From Ypsolopha sequella (Eukaryota; Arthropoda; Insecta; Lepidoptera; Ypsolophidae), in NCBI GenBank assembly GCA_934047225.1, contig OW204005.1:20096396-20160395 (forward strand): a DNA stretch of 64,000 nt, read 5' to 3'. Position numbers and translations under genes: made by a program. The notes under the pieces were generated by a model. It saw nothing but the letters and a program-made list of their open reading frames with translations, was not told the DNA's origin and made no database searches. Positions within the stretch are counted from its first letter, which is position 1. Each line of letters starts with the position of its first letter. Shown one piece after another: positions 10,714-24,800 of the stretch.

Positions 10714-12748
10714 GTAATCTTCATTTTTTTGAGGTTCCGTACCAAAACGGCGAAACAGAGCCCTAATATTGTCACACCGCTGTCCTTCTGTCTGTCAGGA
10801 CCGTATGTCACGGGTCTGAGACGTGACATTTTGTAAAATGTTGACCCAAAACCCAATATTGGATGAAAATGTAATTAAATTATATTTCAGGAGAAATTAT
10901 TATTATTTTTACATGAAAATGAGGCAGAAAAACTTTGCATGTGGGGTGTTACTGTCTGGAACTTATTGAATTTGAGTTTTAAAAGATTTTTAATCACATA
11001 CATTTCGGACAGTACAGTTGATTTCAAAAGCTTAATAAAATATGACATTTATTTAGGAGGTTATTTAGGAGGCTGACATTAACTTATTAAAACTTTAACA
11101 GTATGTTAATTTTTATTTTACTTATGTTTAATTATTGTTATTACATTTATCATAAATAATTATTAATACAATTATTGTTACATATACAAGGTGACTTTTT
11201 GATCATCGTCCAAATTCATACTGGAGGCTTGATAAGTGATCAGTATCTTGGATTAGTACCAATTTTTGTAAAATTCGTAAAATTAAATTTCGGCCAGTTA
11301 TAGAAATTCAGTTCCAGTCCCGAGTGAATCACTATGGAGAGTCAAAATTTCATTTAACGAATTTCACCAAAATTGTTATTGATCCATGATACTGATCACT
11401 TACCAAGCCACCAGTATGAATTTGGACGATGATCAAAAAGTCACATTGTATAACGTAAATATTTTCTGTGTATTTTTTATGAAATGAACCAATGAGTTTT
11501 TACTTTAGTAGATCATTGAAATGTACAAACATTTTGGGCGAAAAAAAACAAGCTGCTTAAGGTGGCTCCGTCGGAAATATTAGCAACTCGATTCGTGATG
11601 GTTGAAATTTCGAACAAAACCATATTAGAATAAAGTTCTTATCAACCCGCACTGTAACATGGCTGTTACGTCAGTCACTGCGACTGACAAGTGCGAAAAT
11701 AGTGTGTTTTTAATTAATTTTATGTAAAATAAAATGAATCTCCAAGAACTGAGAAAACCATAACATTTTATACTATTTTGTCTAGAAATTTATAAATTTT
11801 TATACTGTTTCGATAAAAACTGCATCAGTTAAATTGTTACAAGTGGACAAATAAACTAGAAATGAGGGTAAACTTGGAATTTTCTTGCTTCAATTCTGTA
11901 TATCAAAATAAAATTCAGAAAAAATCACATCACTATTTGTATAATTTAAATTACTATGTATTTTTTCCTCTATTAAAAAATGCTATAGTTACCGTATAAA
12001 ATGGTTACAAAGTTACCCAGTTCAAGGTCGGTGGCATTGAGAGAAGCCTTAAATGGTATCGTCTGACAAACAATTCGGCACCCATGAGTGCAGAACCCTA
12101 AGAGTAACTAAACCGCTATATTTTTCCTGTTCCATGTTTTTTTTTCATATTTCTAGGTTTTCTTATTTCGGAAATAAGGGCGGGACATGATATCGTATAG
12201 AAAAGGCAACCTTTTTGAGGTTTTTTGTATGGGGACATCAATTGGGCCTTATTTTTTTTTTGGCGTGTTGAAGGCTGTAATAGTTTATCTATACTATACA
12301 GCAGCCTCTTTTGTAAGTTTATTTCTGACCTGTTCTCCATTAGTTTAACCTTTGTGTGTATGTGTTGTGTGTAAACTTCATTAAAATTCGAACACAACAA
12401 CGTTTTAAAAAGTATAACGTATTTATTTTTCAGATCTGTGGGAATTTATGCAAAGTATTCAAACCAATACTATCAATAAAGGTGGCATCATAAAAGGGTG
12501 GTGTGGACCAAAATTGTATTTTGGTAAGATACTTTTACCAATATTTTATTCTCTGATGAAACAAATTTTCCCAATAATGGAATGGTATAAGTAATCGTAA
12601 AATAGTACATTTTGATACTAGTGCAAAAAGTGGTTGACTTTTCGCACTAAGTTACGAGGAAACAGAGACTATTCTCGTGTCTCCTTTTAAATACTAGATG
12701 TAAAATTTAGTTAATACTTGTTGTTTAATGTTTTTTTATAATATTTTT

Positions 12749-12840
<92 letters not shown>

Positions 12841-15800
12841 CACATACTCCCTAGTAGTAAATATATGGATCCCAAGACCTTAGTCGTAAGGGCTAGGAAA
12901 ACAGACACAATTACATACACCCTCTTCTTACGCAAACACTCATATTCTCATCCTCACTCTTCACACAAACCCACCTTCTCACATGCCCTTGATTTATTTA
13001 TTTATTATAATTTAAGCTCACCGGTATGGAAGCTGCATGCTCTTTTTGTCATTTCTGGTTATTTTTTGTATTATCTTTTTTTTTATAAATTATATTTCTA
13101 TTATAATATAATTCTATTATATTCTATCGAAAGATAATAAAGTCTTTGCCATTGGGCATATTGTGCTGGATGGGTAATAACAAAAGTCGCTAGGGTATGC
13201 AATTCTTAAGTTGACCGTAACATCGAGGTTTTCTCGTATAAATCAAAGTGAGTCTTAGCTGATCTATTTAGTAATTATTTATATTTTAGATTTTTAACTG
13301 CCGTAACTTATATTTCAAATTATAATATGTATGATCGATTAACTTACATTAACGAATTAACAATTAACGAATTCGAAAAGGGTTTGAAACATGCCGCGTA
13401 TCGCGAGATAATTTAATGTAGGTAAATTAATCCTTTAATTATTATTTATATTTCGCTCTCTGGTGAAAACTATATTTTATTTATGTACGAAACGAAGTTA
13501 GTTTTCATTTTTTTTCCTCCTTGAATAAAGTAACAGTGCGTTTTAAATACAATTTAAAAATGAAATGAATTAATAAAACATCTTTCAAAATTTAACATAA
13601 ATTGGTAATAACATAACAGTTTGGAAATTGTTATGCTAAATATGTTATCTTAATTAAGAATGAACAGTTTTACAGTCTAACTTGTAACTTCCAGGCTTCG
13701 CTCGCTCGTGCACCTAAATATCTCGGTTGCAATATCATATTCTTTTGTTTAACTTGTTACTTCTTGGCTTCACTCGCTTGTGCACCTAAATATCTCGGTT
13801 GCAATATCATATTCTTTTGTTTAAGAGTATGACATAGCCAAAACAAAAACCAGTTCCGGGCGTGGCTTATTCTATTTTACGATAGCGCGCGGGGGGAAAT
13901 TCGTCCCGGTCTCTAAGCTCGCGTCACCATAGCAAAAATACGAATAGAGTGGACGAGGCAGGGTCAAAAGTAATACGTATTTTATTTTATCTAATTTATT
14001 AGTGTATTTCGATCATCGTCACACAGCATTGATCCTACTTGCTATCACGTCGGGACGTAAATTTATTATGGTCGGCTTAAAGTGGTTTTTTGAGTGTTTG
14101 ATTTATCAGTTGATCCTCGGAACATTTCAGACACTCCTTTAGAGATACATAATAATATTGTGACGGTTAATTGTCACCATTACCCATTCTTTAAATATTT
14201 TTCGCCCGTTGAGCTGGTTTTACACTTGCGGGAAAATAAATTGGACCAAAAATTTCTTTACAAAAAATTTTTACTAAAGTTGTTATTACAAAAAGTGGAA
14301 ACTAACAAATATTCTCAGAAGGAATGCACCACGTCACTATCTATCTCACTGTAGCCTATATCAATTATGCCTACCTCAACCACGTTTAACTGCGTTACTA
14401 TCTCATTCCAACTCATTTTAAATAGCGTCACTATTTATCTCACTCTAACGCGTGTTAAATGGCATTTCTAATGAACGTCAAATATTTTTACTGCCCACGA
14501 CTCTTTCATTCTAAATTCTAATTATTTTAAAAAATACGCAGCTCCTTTGGTAGTAATATAGCAATAACTTTTTTTTCAAAAGTAATACACAGAAATTGCC
14601 AGATCATTTGAAAAACAATATTTGATGAGCCGTTATTTAAGACAATTTGCAAAACTAACATAGGACATTTTTTTTCAGGGTGTGGTATCGAACTAACCTA
14701 ATTACAAAAAATTGCTCATAAATTGGGTTTTTATTTTTCTTCCTGATGTAACAGCATTTCAAGGTTTATTTTTGACTTTATCAATAGCATGACTATTCAG
14801 AGTTGCGCAACAAAAATGTTATTCTTAGAATTTAGATCTGGTTAGCTTTGACTCTCAAAAATCTATTCGAATTTATAAAAGTACCATCAACTCGAAGACT
14901 ATCTACTTTTTGCTGAGGTCATAATTTGATATTCTGGTCAGTCATGAGCTGGCCTACCAGCCTTCCAAGGGAAAGCGTTGACTTTTGGGACAGCTGTTTA
15001 CCCTTGGGGTAAATCGCCAAGTTTTCAAAATATAGAAATTTATTTGTATCATAGTTTGAAATGTTCAGGTCCCTTTACGCAAAATGAAAAAACAAAACTC
15101 TTTTAGGATTAATTTGTTGTCCCTATGTTTGTCTGTTTGTCCGTTTGTCTAGGCAATTTTTCTGGGTAAAATCAATAAATGCTAATATTTACAGCCTTGT
15201 AAAATATACATATTTTAACGTTTTTATGGCCTTTTGTTTAACTTTTTCATACAAATTTTCTCCTTATGAAAATATAGAGATCAACACTTCACATAATATT
15301 TTGCATTTGAAAGAAAGCACAGAAAGGAACTGTAGAACAAATAATGTAAAAAATATAAAACCATATCTTTCTATTCTAAAGGGATTAATAATTTCCTGTT
15401 TGTTCAATGTGGCGATAGCTTTGTTTATTTTTTTTTTCTTTGTTACAAAGATAACAAATATTTTCATACAAGGTTAAGGTTAAGGGCTATTTCTCCTAAT
15501 TTGTAACAAAATATTAAGAAATAATTATAACGGTAAAGTACAACTTTTAGTTAAGTTGTTAAAAGTTTGCTATATGCATAAACATATTTTAATGATATTA
15601 TGGTATCTTCAAAATAATTGGGTTTTCCATAAGCGTGATATCAGATTATTTAAGAAATTTACGGCTGGTATCACGACGACGGATAAGCCAATTATTTTAT
15701 TACTATTGTAATATAATTAAAAATATGTTAATGCATACAGCAGACTTTTAACTATAAGTTTTCTTAACTAAAAGTTGTATTTTTACTTATTGAAAATGTA

Positions 15801-18800
15801 TTTCTCATCAAGAAGTGCAAGATGACAAGATATTCAAAATAAGTTAATTGAATTTGTGAAATGGTTTCAGGTCAAAACAGTTTTCCATGAAACGGTAATT
15901 GTTTATACTTAGCAAAGTGTGTAAACTTAGTCATCTTAACATGAACGACGCCTGTATTTCTCTCTTTTTTATTTCCAGTATAGATAAAAATATACAAACT
16001 TGTTAAACTTTGTGTAAAAACGAGGCAATATTGACGATATCCTGAAAGCTATTATGATGGTGTTTTATCAAATTTTGCTTTTTGGGCTGTATAGAGACGT
16101 AGTTAGATGTCACTAGAATATACTCATGAAAAAAGATATGAAGAAAATAAGCTGTAGACTTCACATTCGGTTTATACCTATTGTATGAATTTTAAGAAAA
16201 ATACAGGGGTAAAGGGACCTCTTAAGTAAAACCTTGTATTAAACTATTTGTTATCTTAGTAAAAAATAATTCAAGGAAAAACATAAACAAAGCTATCGCC
16301 ACATTGAACAGTAGATAATTAATCCCTTTAGAATAGAACAACATGGTTTTCATATTTTTTACATTATTTGTTCAACAATTCCTTTCTGTGTTGACTTTTA
16401 AATGCAAAATATTATCTCAAGTGTTCATCCCTACATTTTCATAGTGAGAAAATTTGTATGAAAAACGTAAAAAAAAAATATGTAAAAACCTAAAACGTAA
16501 TATAAATAAACACGTCACAAGTATGTTTTTACAGCTCTATAGAGGGCCGTTTATATTGGTACTTATTAATTTTACCCAGAAAAAATTGTCTAGACAAACG
16601 GACAGACAGACAAACATAGGGATAACAAATTAATCCTAAAAGAGTTTCATTGTTTTCATTTTGCGTAACAGAACCTGAACATGTACCGACAGGATTATCT
16701 ACGATCTAATAATTTTGCCATGCACTGTAAATATTTCAAAATAAATTTCTATATTTTAAATGCTTGGCGATTTATCCCAAGTGTATGTTCACGCCACAGC
16801 GTGACGGATCCGCGCGCGCGTGCGCGGAGGTGACTCGCGACACGGCGCGCCGGATGACTAATTTCGCAACACAGCGCTGGCGCCAGCTCGCACGCCAGCG
16901 ATCGTTCTGTTCCGCGCGAGACGTCTCCCGAAACACACGTGTGCACACTCGCGCCGCCGACACAACAAATCTCACGTACCTACCAGTGTTGTGTTCACAT
17001 TATATACCAGTGTTGTGTTCACATTACTCCACGAACCAAGACATTCTGCTCATTCCTGCCCAAGGTGCCTGCTCAACCTGCCCAACAAGAAGGGACGCCA
17101 CGCAGCGCATTCGCCGGCCCATCCACAACCATACAGAACAGGTTAGTTCACTCACAATCTTTTCCAATCACATCCTCAAATCCCATCAGCTCTGCATTCC
17201 TGTAACCTCGCGGTTACATTTCTGGTCCTTCGAGCGGAAAATTTCAAATAATTTCGAAAATTTCTGGTCCTTCGAGTCCGTTATCGAAAATTTCGAAAAT
17301 ATCTGGTCCTTCGGGTCCGTTTTCGAAAAATTTTGATCCTTCGAACCGTTAGTGAATCAGCCCCCGTCGATTTACTACAGTCCTTTTTCACCCGGTTACA
17401 TATTTTGGCCCCCTCCCCGGCCCTTTTTCCGGCAAAAAATATTTTGTGGTCTCGAATACCTATTTCGGGTAGGTCATTACCGCGCCCGCGCCGCCTAGAA
17501 CATTCCATTTATCTGTATAGAACCGGCCCCCCCCGCCCCCGCCACAGAAATAACTCACTTTCATCCCGTTTATTATTATTATTCAGCTCAGATAATATAA
17601 TTATATCCATTCAGCCCAATTGTTTGTTACAGTCCACTATATTTCTTTATTAAACCCCCCTCGTCACTCCCAGGGATTAATTATCAGCCCTTATAAAACC
17701 CATACGTAAAATTAATTAAACTCATAGTCAGCTTTTTGCTCAACACTGTTAGGTACCATTGTTTATATGTAAATCCCGACCCAATTTACCCAATTTTTAC
17801 CCGCGGAGAGGTGTAAATCTACCCACTGTCAAAGATAGTTTTCGTATTTTGCGAGATATTTTTTTGGTGTGAGTATAAATTTACTTTTGTTTCGTGCTAC
17901 ATACGTATGTATACATACGTTATTACGTTACGTATTACCAAAGCTTGATTTGCATCATTAGATTGTCCACTCATTTAGAACCGATTTCGGCCAGGTAAAT
18001 ACATTCTTTGTTTGTTTACGCACTCAAAGAAGTAGGTAGATATTTTGTTCTATAAATAGAACTTATCAGATGTTTTTGTTGTAGTTGTACTATCGTGTAA
18101 ACAAGAACTAACGCGTATTGTCGGCACATGATTTCAAGGCAAATAACATAAAAGTGAACAAGTTCATCAGCCCTTTTCGATATTTTGTGTTACGGTAATC
18201 TCGTGTCGCAGTAATAGATTGCCGGACAGTTTTTTCGTGTTATTGCCTGCTTTTTAACCGGGTGCATATAGCACAAATATAGTAAACATTTTTTTTTTTC
18301 TTCTCGTCTCTGCTCTTATTGTTTATGGTACACATATAGGGTGTTCCACGTTGGTTTATCAGCTCATATACATATACAGGTTGTTTAAAAAAAAATTTTT
18401 TTTTTTCTCTGTCGTGTTTATTTAAGAGTTCCGTGTTCCGTTTGAACATAGTCATTGTTACTTCATCCGCGCAAGTATCTCAGCTCTATTCATCTATCTC
18501 ATCAATTATTTCAGTTGTACGCTCGCTTTTATAGTTCATCTCAAACTCGTTGCGTATTTTATCTTAGTAAACAACCACCTAGTTTAACAAGATTAAGATG
18601 CCTTCGAAATCACAAGCCGCGATGTTTCGTGAGGCCGTAAAGGCGATAGTTCTGTTAAAGGAGATTGGTGCGGCGGTCGAGGCAGGCGACAGAAAAACAT
18701 ATTCTGTGGCGGACTTCACCGCTCGTTACGCAAACATACAACACGTTAAAGCTAAGTTAGAGGACGTATATTATGAGATCCTTGACGATGAGGATTTGTC

Positions 18801-21800
18801 CGACGAAACTGAGGCAACCTACACGAAAAATTTTCAGTCGGCACTTAGCAACTATGATGCTATCCTAGTGGCATTCGAAAAATTAAAAGAAAAATCAGCT
18901 CTTCCGGACAAGACGCAACCCCTCAGCTCAGGTACACCCGTTGGTGTTCTACCAAAAATACCCATTCCGGAGTTTCACTCGAACGTGGAAGAATGGCCCT
19001 CGTTTATTGCCGTTTTTAGGAGCCTCATCAGTGAGATGGCTACGGTCTCGGATGCTGTCAAGCTGCATTATTTGTTAGGCGCCCTAAAGGGTGAGGCACA
19101 TGAAATGGTGAAACACCTCTACCCTACCAACGAGAATTATCCCATAGCCATGGAAATTCTCACCAAGCGTTACGACAATCGTCGCGTACTCATTGACCGA
19201 TTTGTGGACATCATCATGAACCTTCCGCACATCCACATGCGCTCGGATATCCGCACATCGTTTTTAATTCCGCTTATCTCAGCGCAAAGCGCTCTCCGCA
19301 ACCTCGATCTGCCCATGAAGGATTCTGACTATGTTTTCGTGTCCATGGTGGTGCGAAAACTACAAGGCGAGCTCCGCACTCTTTTCGAGCGGAAGTACGG
19401 ATCTCGCGCAACTCTGCCCACGCTCAAGAACCTCATTGAGTTTTTGGAAGAGCACGCACGCTGCAAGGAGAATGAGTCGTCGTCCCTTGCGTCACAGGAT
19501 GCTCCTTCTTCAGCACGGCTCGGCCCGTCAGAAAGGCTCGCTCAGCTCAATCAGCTGGTTCAGCCCACTCGAGGTACTCCACGTCAGCCCTACCAGGCTT
19601 ATCAAGAGTTCCGCCCCATAGCTCCTCGGCAGGACAATCGCTCCCCCCGTCCTATTCGTCAACCATTTTTGGCATTTGCGACAGCGCCAGTTTACTCGGC
19701 CCAAACATCCCCATCACCCACTCGCCAACAAAATTATTCGGCTCAACCTTCTTCCCCTACTGGTGGTATGCCATGCCCATACTGCAAGAATAGGGGACAT
19801 AAGCTCATCGCCTGCCCACAATTTAATAACCAACCGGTTCAAGGTCGGTGGGATTTTGTGAACTCACGCAACCGGTGCCGACGCTGTTTGGGTCCTCACT
19901 ATGAGAATGAGTGCAGGTCTACACGTGCATGCAAGGAGTGTGGGCGGACTGACCACCACAATTCACTGCATCGCCATGGGGCCATGTCTCCGACACGCTC
20001 ATCTGCTCATTTGCTGCCTCCGTCTCTACGTGAGCAGCCCAGACAGCGCTCAGCGCATGAGCCTCAACACCATTCGGCACATGCTACACAGGCATACACG
20101 TCCCGTCCCAACCCGCCCACTCAATCGCGATCGCCAAGTAGGTCTCGGGTAGGTAGGCAACAATGACTACCTACAATAACAGAGCACTATGAAGGCGAGG
20201 ACGACCAGTACTCAGCACACACACACTCATCACATACACACTCAGCTCATTTTCACTCAATGACTTCAACTCCAACAGAGAATTCCTGTAACTCCGCACA
20301 ACGTGTAGTGAACGTCACTAACACACCAATTTTGTTGCCAACCGTCTCACTTAAAATAGCAGACATACATGGTCAATTTCACTCAGCACGAGCCCTGTTA
20401 GACTGTGGAAGTATGCTGACTCTTTGTTCTCAGCGCATGGCCAGAATTTTAAATTTACCATTAAAACATACATCTCTAAAAATCGCAGGAGTTGGAAATC
20501 AGCACACACAAAACTCAAAGGCATCAATCACAATTGTATGCCGACCTACACACCGTGACACACCTACGATCACGGCCACAGCTCATATATTGAAGAACGT
20601 AACTGGGTACCTACCGTTAGAAAAGGTTCCAGATCTCGCTCAGTTAACAGGTCACCCACCGATTCCTCTTGCTGATCGAGAATACCACACACCAGCTCCG
20701 GTTGATCTTATACTAGGATCTGACGTTCTTGGTCAAGTGTTAGACGGAACCAAGGTTTCGCTCGGCCCTGGCAAGCCCATAGCCTTCGGCACGATATTCG
20801 ATTTTACATTAATAGGACCTTTCGAGGGTTTACATACCTCACCCACGAATCAGGTCAATTCTGTTCACATTGTCGGCTCTCACACGGACTCAGAGCATTC
20901 CACTCATGACATTGACAAAAGTCTTGAGAGGTTTTGGGAATCCGAGGAACCCTAAACCTACAAGCATACCAGCCCATTAGAGGAACAGTGTGAGGACATT
21001 TTCCGCACCACAACTACTCGTGAACCATCAGGTCAATATATGGTTACACTGCCCTTTCTGCACAACGCGCCGACATTAGGTTCCACTCATGCTATTGCGT
21101 TACGCAGGTTTCTCAATTTAGAGAAGAAGCTGCTAGCGAACCCGCCCTTCCGCTCGAAATACGTAGAGTTCATGTCAGATTACATAAAATTGGGACATAT
21201 ATCGCCGTGTCACCCCAATAGCTTTGCTCATAAATCCCATTTCTATATCCCACATCATGGCATATTTAAGCCAGGATCAGAAAAGTTACGCTGCGTCTTT
21301 GACGGAAGTTGTAAACGCTCAAATGGCGTCAATTTAAATGATTGTCTTCATACAGGTCCAGCTCTTCAACAAGATATTGTTGACATTATCATGTCCTTCA
21401 GGATCCACTCACAAGTTTTCAGCACTGACATCCGAATGATGTTCAGAAATATCCTCATTCACCCAGAGCAAAGACCTTTTCAACTCATTCTCTGGCGGTC
21501 TTCACCCGACCAGCCCCTGCTCACGTATGCCCTTAATACCGTCACATATGGATTAAGGTCCAGCCCATACCATGCCATCCGCACTTTACTCTAATTGGCT
21601 GATGACGAAGGTCATCGCTACCCCCACGCTGCTCAGGTCCTCCGCAAATCAATATTTGTGGACGACATTCTCTCAGGTGCAGATTCTGTGGAATCTGCTC
21701 AGTCGCTCCAAAACGATCTGATCGAGTTACTCGCTCTAGGTGGCTTCCAGCTCAGTAAATGGACCTCCAACTCGCCTCAGCTCCTTGAACGGTTACCAGA

Positions 21801-24800
21801 TGACCAGTGCGACATTCCCAAGGACTTTGACTTCAGTCCCGACTCTAATTCCATTAAGGTTCTGGGAATACAGTGGATTCCTCAAACTGATGAGTTCACT
21901 TATCGCATTTCTCTGCCCACTCATGCTCAAGTCACAAAGCGCTCCATTCTCAGTACAGTAGCGTCTCTCTATGACCCCAATGGCTGGGTTACTCCAGTCA
22001 TCTTCCGCGCAAAGATTCTTCTGCAGAAGCTTTGGCTTCTGAAAATAGGATGGGATGAGCCTATCTCTGAAGAAGTCCACACAGAGTGGCAACACATCTC
22101 AGAGGATCTTCCTCAGCTCTCAAACCTCCGTTTACCTCGACACATTTGTAAGTATAAGCCCACGTCTACTTACTCACTTCACGGGTTCGCGGACGCATCA
22201 GAGGCTGGCTTTGGTGCCGTTATCTATCTTCATGAGCGCAATACCACTGGACATGTCAATGTACACCTAATCATTGGCAAGTCCAAGGTCGCACCCATTA
22301 AGACTCGCCTCTCAATCCCGAAATTGGAGTTGTCAGCCGCGACTCTTTTATCTCAGCTCATGACTCGAGTGTCAGCCCAACTGTCAGCTCATATACCCAT
22401 TCAAACACACACATGCTGGTCAGATAGCACAATAGTGTTGGCATGGCTCAATACCCCACCTCACCGATTACAGACTTTCGAGGCCAATCGAGTGGCTAAG
22501 ATTACAGCTACTTCAACTAGCAATACGTGGATGCATGTGCCCACGAACCTCAACCCTGCTGACTGTGCAAGCAGAGGCATGTCTGCCCAGTCTCTCTCAC
22601 TTCATGACCTTTGGTGGTCACCCAGTTGGCTCAAAGAACCTACCTGCACTTGGCCCAAGATGCCACCCGCTCTAGGCCATCATGCTCTCCCAGGCCTTAA
22701 GCCCAAAAAGGTACCAGCACACATAGCAGTCCCAGATATCGATCTGGACTTGCTCACTCGCTACAGCTCACTTGACAAGCTCGTCGGAGTGACGGCTTGT
22801 ATTCAAAGGTTCATATTCAATTGTCGGCACAGCCCAGATGCACGGCGCTCTGGTCCGTTGACAGCTAATGAACGCAGGGACGCTCTGTTGCACTGGGTCC
22901 GCTCTGTTCAGCACAATGAGTTTGCTGAAGACATTAATCGTATCCAGACTGATAAAGCTTGTCCCGTTCGGCTCCAGCGCCTCTCGCCCTTCATAAAGGA
23001 CGGCCTCTTGAGAGTCGGTGGTCGTCTCTCTCACGCGTCAATTAGGTATGACGCTCAACACCCACTCATTCTACCCAGCTCAAGTCCGCTCGTAGATCTC
23101 ATTATAGACCACTATCACAAAATACACTGCCACCCTGGAGCTGACACATTACACGCCATATTACGCCAGCAGTACTGGATTCTGTCCGCTCGTCGTATTA
23201 TTAGACACCGCGTGTTTAAATGTATTAGATGTTTCCGGTGCCGCGCTCAGCCTAAGGCTCCGCTCATGGCTGATCTCCCAGTAGACAGAGTTACTCCTCA
23301 GCCAGTTTTTAGTCACGTCACGACGGACTTTGCTGGCCACTTCTTCGTTAAATCCAGCACGTTGCGGAACGCGAAACTCATAAAGGCGTACTTTTGTATT
23401 TTCGTTTGCCTCGCAACAAAGGCGGTTCATTTGGAACCAGTCTCTGCACTCACAACGGAAGCGTTCTTTGCGGCATTGCAACGTTTTATCTCACGTCGCG
23501 GTACTCCAGTTCTCATTCGCTCAGACTGCGGCACAAACTATGTAGGTGCTAGGAATCAGCTCATTGAAGTTCAGAACTTCCTCAGGTCAAACAATGATGC
23601 AATCACTCACAAGCTCGCGAATCAGCACATAACTTGGTTACTGAACCCGCCTAAAGGGCCTTGGTTCGGCACTCTGCACGAAATAAACGTAAAATCCACC
23701 AAGCAACTACTTTATCGCGTGATAGGTGAACAGCACCTCACTTTTGAGGAATTTTCTACCCTTTTGGCTCGAATTGAGGCTGTACTCAACTCAAGACCCC
23801 TCTGCCCAATTTCATCCGACCCTACGGACTTTGAAACTCTCACGGCCGGACATTTCATTATTGGTCGTCCGCTCACCGCTCTACCTGAGCAGTCTTTTGA
23901 CGACAGACCCATATCTGCTCTTAAACGCTTTCAACTCATTCAAGCGCTCTCTCAGCGCTTTTGGACTCTATGGTCTAGATCCTACCTCCATACCCTGCAA
24001 ACCCGCTCCAAATGGCTCTCCCCTTCTTCCCCTCCTCAAGTGGGTGAACTGGTCCTCATCAAAGAGGATGACCTGCCTCCGCTCCAATGGAAGTTGGGGA
24101 GAATTCTCCGCACGATACCTGGCAAGGATGGAGTGATCCGAGTTGTGGATCTGGACACAGCCCATGGAAATCTGCGACGACCTGTGTTCAAGCTAGCCAG
24201 GCTGCCGTTGGATTCAGCTCAAGAGGAGTCGCAGCCCCGGCCCCCCCAGGATGTTCACGCCACAGCGTGACGGATCCGCGCGCGCGTGCGCGGAGGTGAC
24301 TCGCGACACGGCGCGCCGGATGACTAATTTCGCAACACAGCGCTGGCGCCAGCTCGCACGCCAGCGATCGTTCTGTTCCGCGCGAGACGTCTCCCGAAAC
24401 ACACGTGTGCACACTCGCGCCGCCGACACAACAAATCTTACGTACCTACCAGTGTTGTGTTCACATTATATACCAGTGTTGTGTTCACATTACTCCACGA
24501 ACCAAGACATTCTGCTCATTCCTGCCCAAGGTGCCTGCTCAACCTGCCCAACAAGAAGGGACGCCACGCAGCGCATTCGCCGGCCCATCCACAACCATAC
24601 AGAACAGGTTAGTTCACTCACAATCTTTTCCAATCACATCCTCAAATCCCATCAGCTCTGCATTCCTGTAACCTCGCGGTTACAGTGTACCTATATAATT
24701 TGCAAAAAACTTCACTTATTGGACCTGAAATGGTGAGCCAATACTAGAGGGTAATTTCACGAAAAGGTCATTGACCTTTGTTACAGATCTCAGTAAGTAT

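Larger units (their letters stand above)
16786..24684 (+). mobile_element. BEL/Pao LTR retrotransposon, structurally complete, three in-frame stops
   Basis: A 7,899-bp element flanked by the 5-bp target duplication GTGTA (16781-16785, 24685-24689). Both LTRs are 433 bp, begin TGTT, end TACA and differ visibly at one site. Behind the 5' LTR comes a tRNA-Tyr-type primer-binding site, then a leader of about 1.4 kb, then one continuous frame (18598-24270, 1,891 codons) encoding gag, protease, reverse transcriptase, RNase H and integrase. The frame is broken only by TGA at 20164, TAA at 20953 and TAA at 21592. The gag-pro-RT-RH-IN order and the C-terminal DUF5641-like domain are typical of BEL/Pao. 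It sits sense-strand in P450 intron 2. With the breaks, this copy should not make full-length Pol. Confidence 0.95.

Noticed and set aside
10572..10766. Exon 1 frame taken as a small 64-residue secreted or membrane protein
   Set aside because: The part after 10713 is repeat relic sequence, and a GTAATC donor with matching exon 2 phase explains it as a P450 first exon.
12711..12935. Poly Cys-Val open frame on the - strand
   Set aside because: Translation of the (CA)n microsatellite.
15145..15477. 110-codon hydrophobic open frame
   Set aside because: Lies within the left arm of a foldback element; the mirrored arm does not keep the frame and no domain is seen.
16764..17336. 190-codon open frame on the + strand
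   Set aside because: It spans the 5' LTR and continues into the primer-site repeats; the same text recurs in the 3' LTR. It is GC-rich LTR sequence with no domain.
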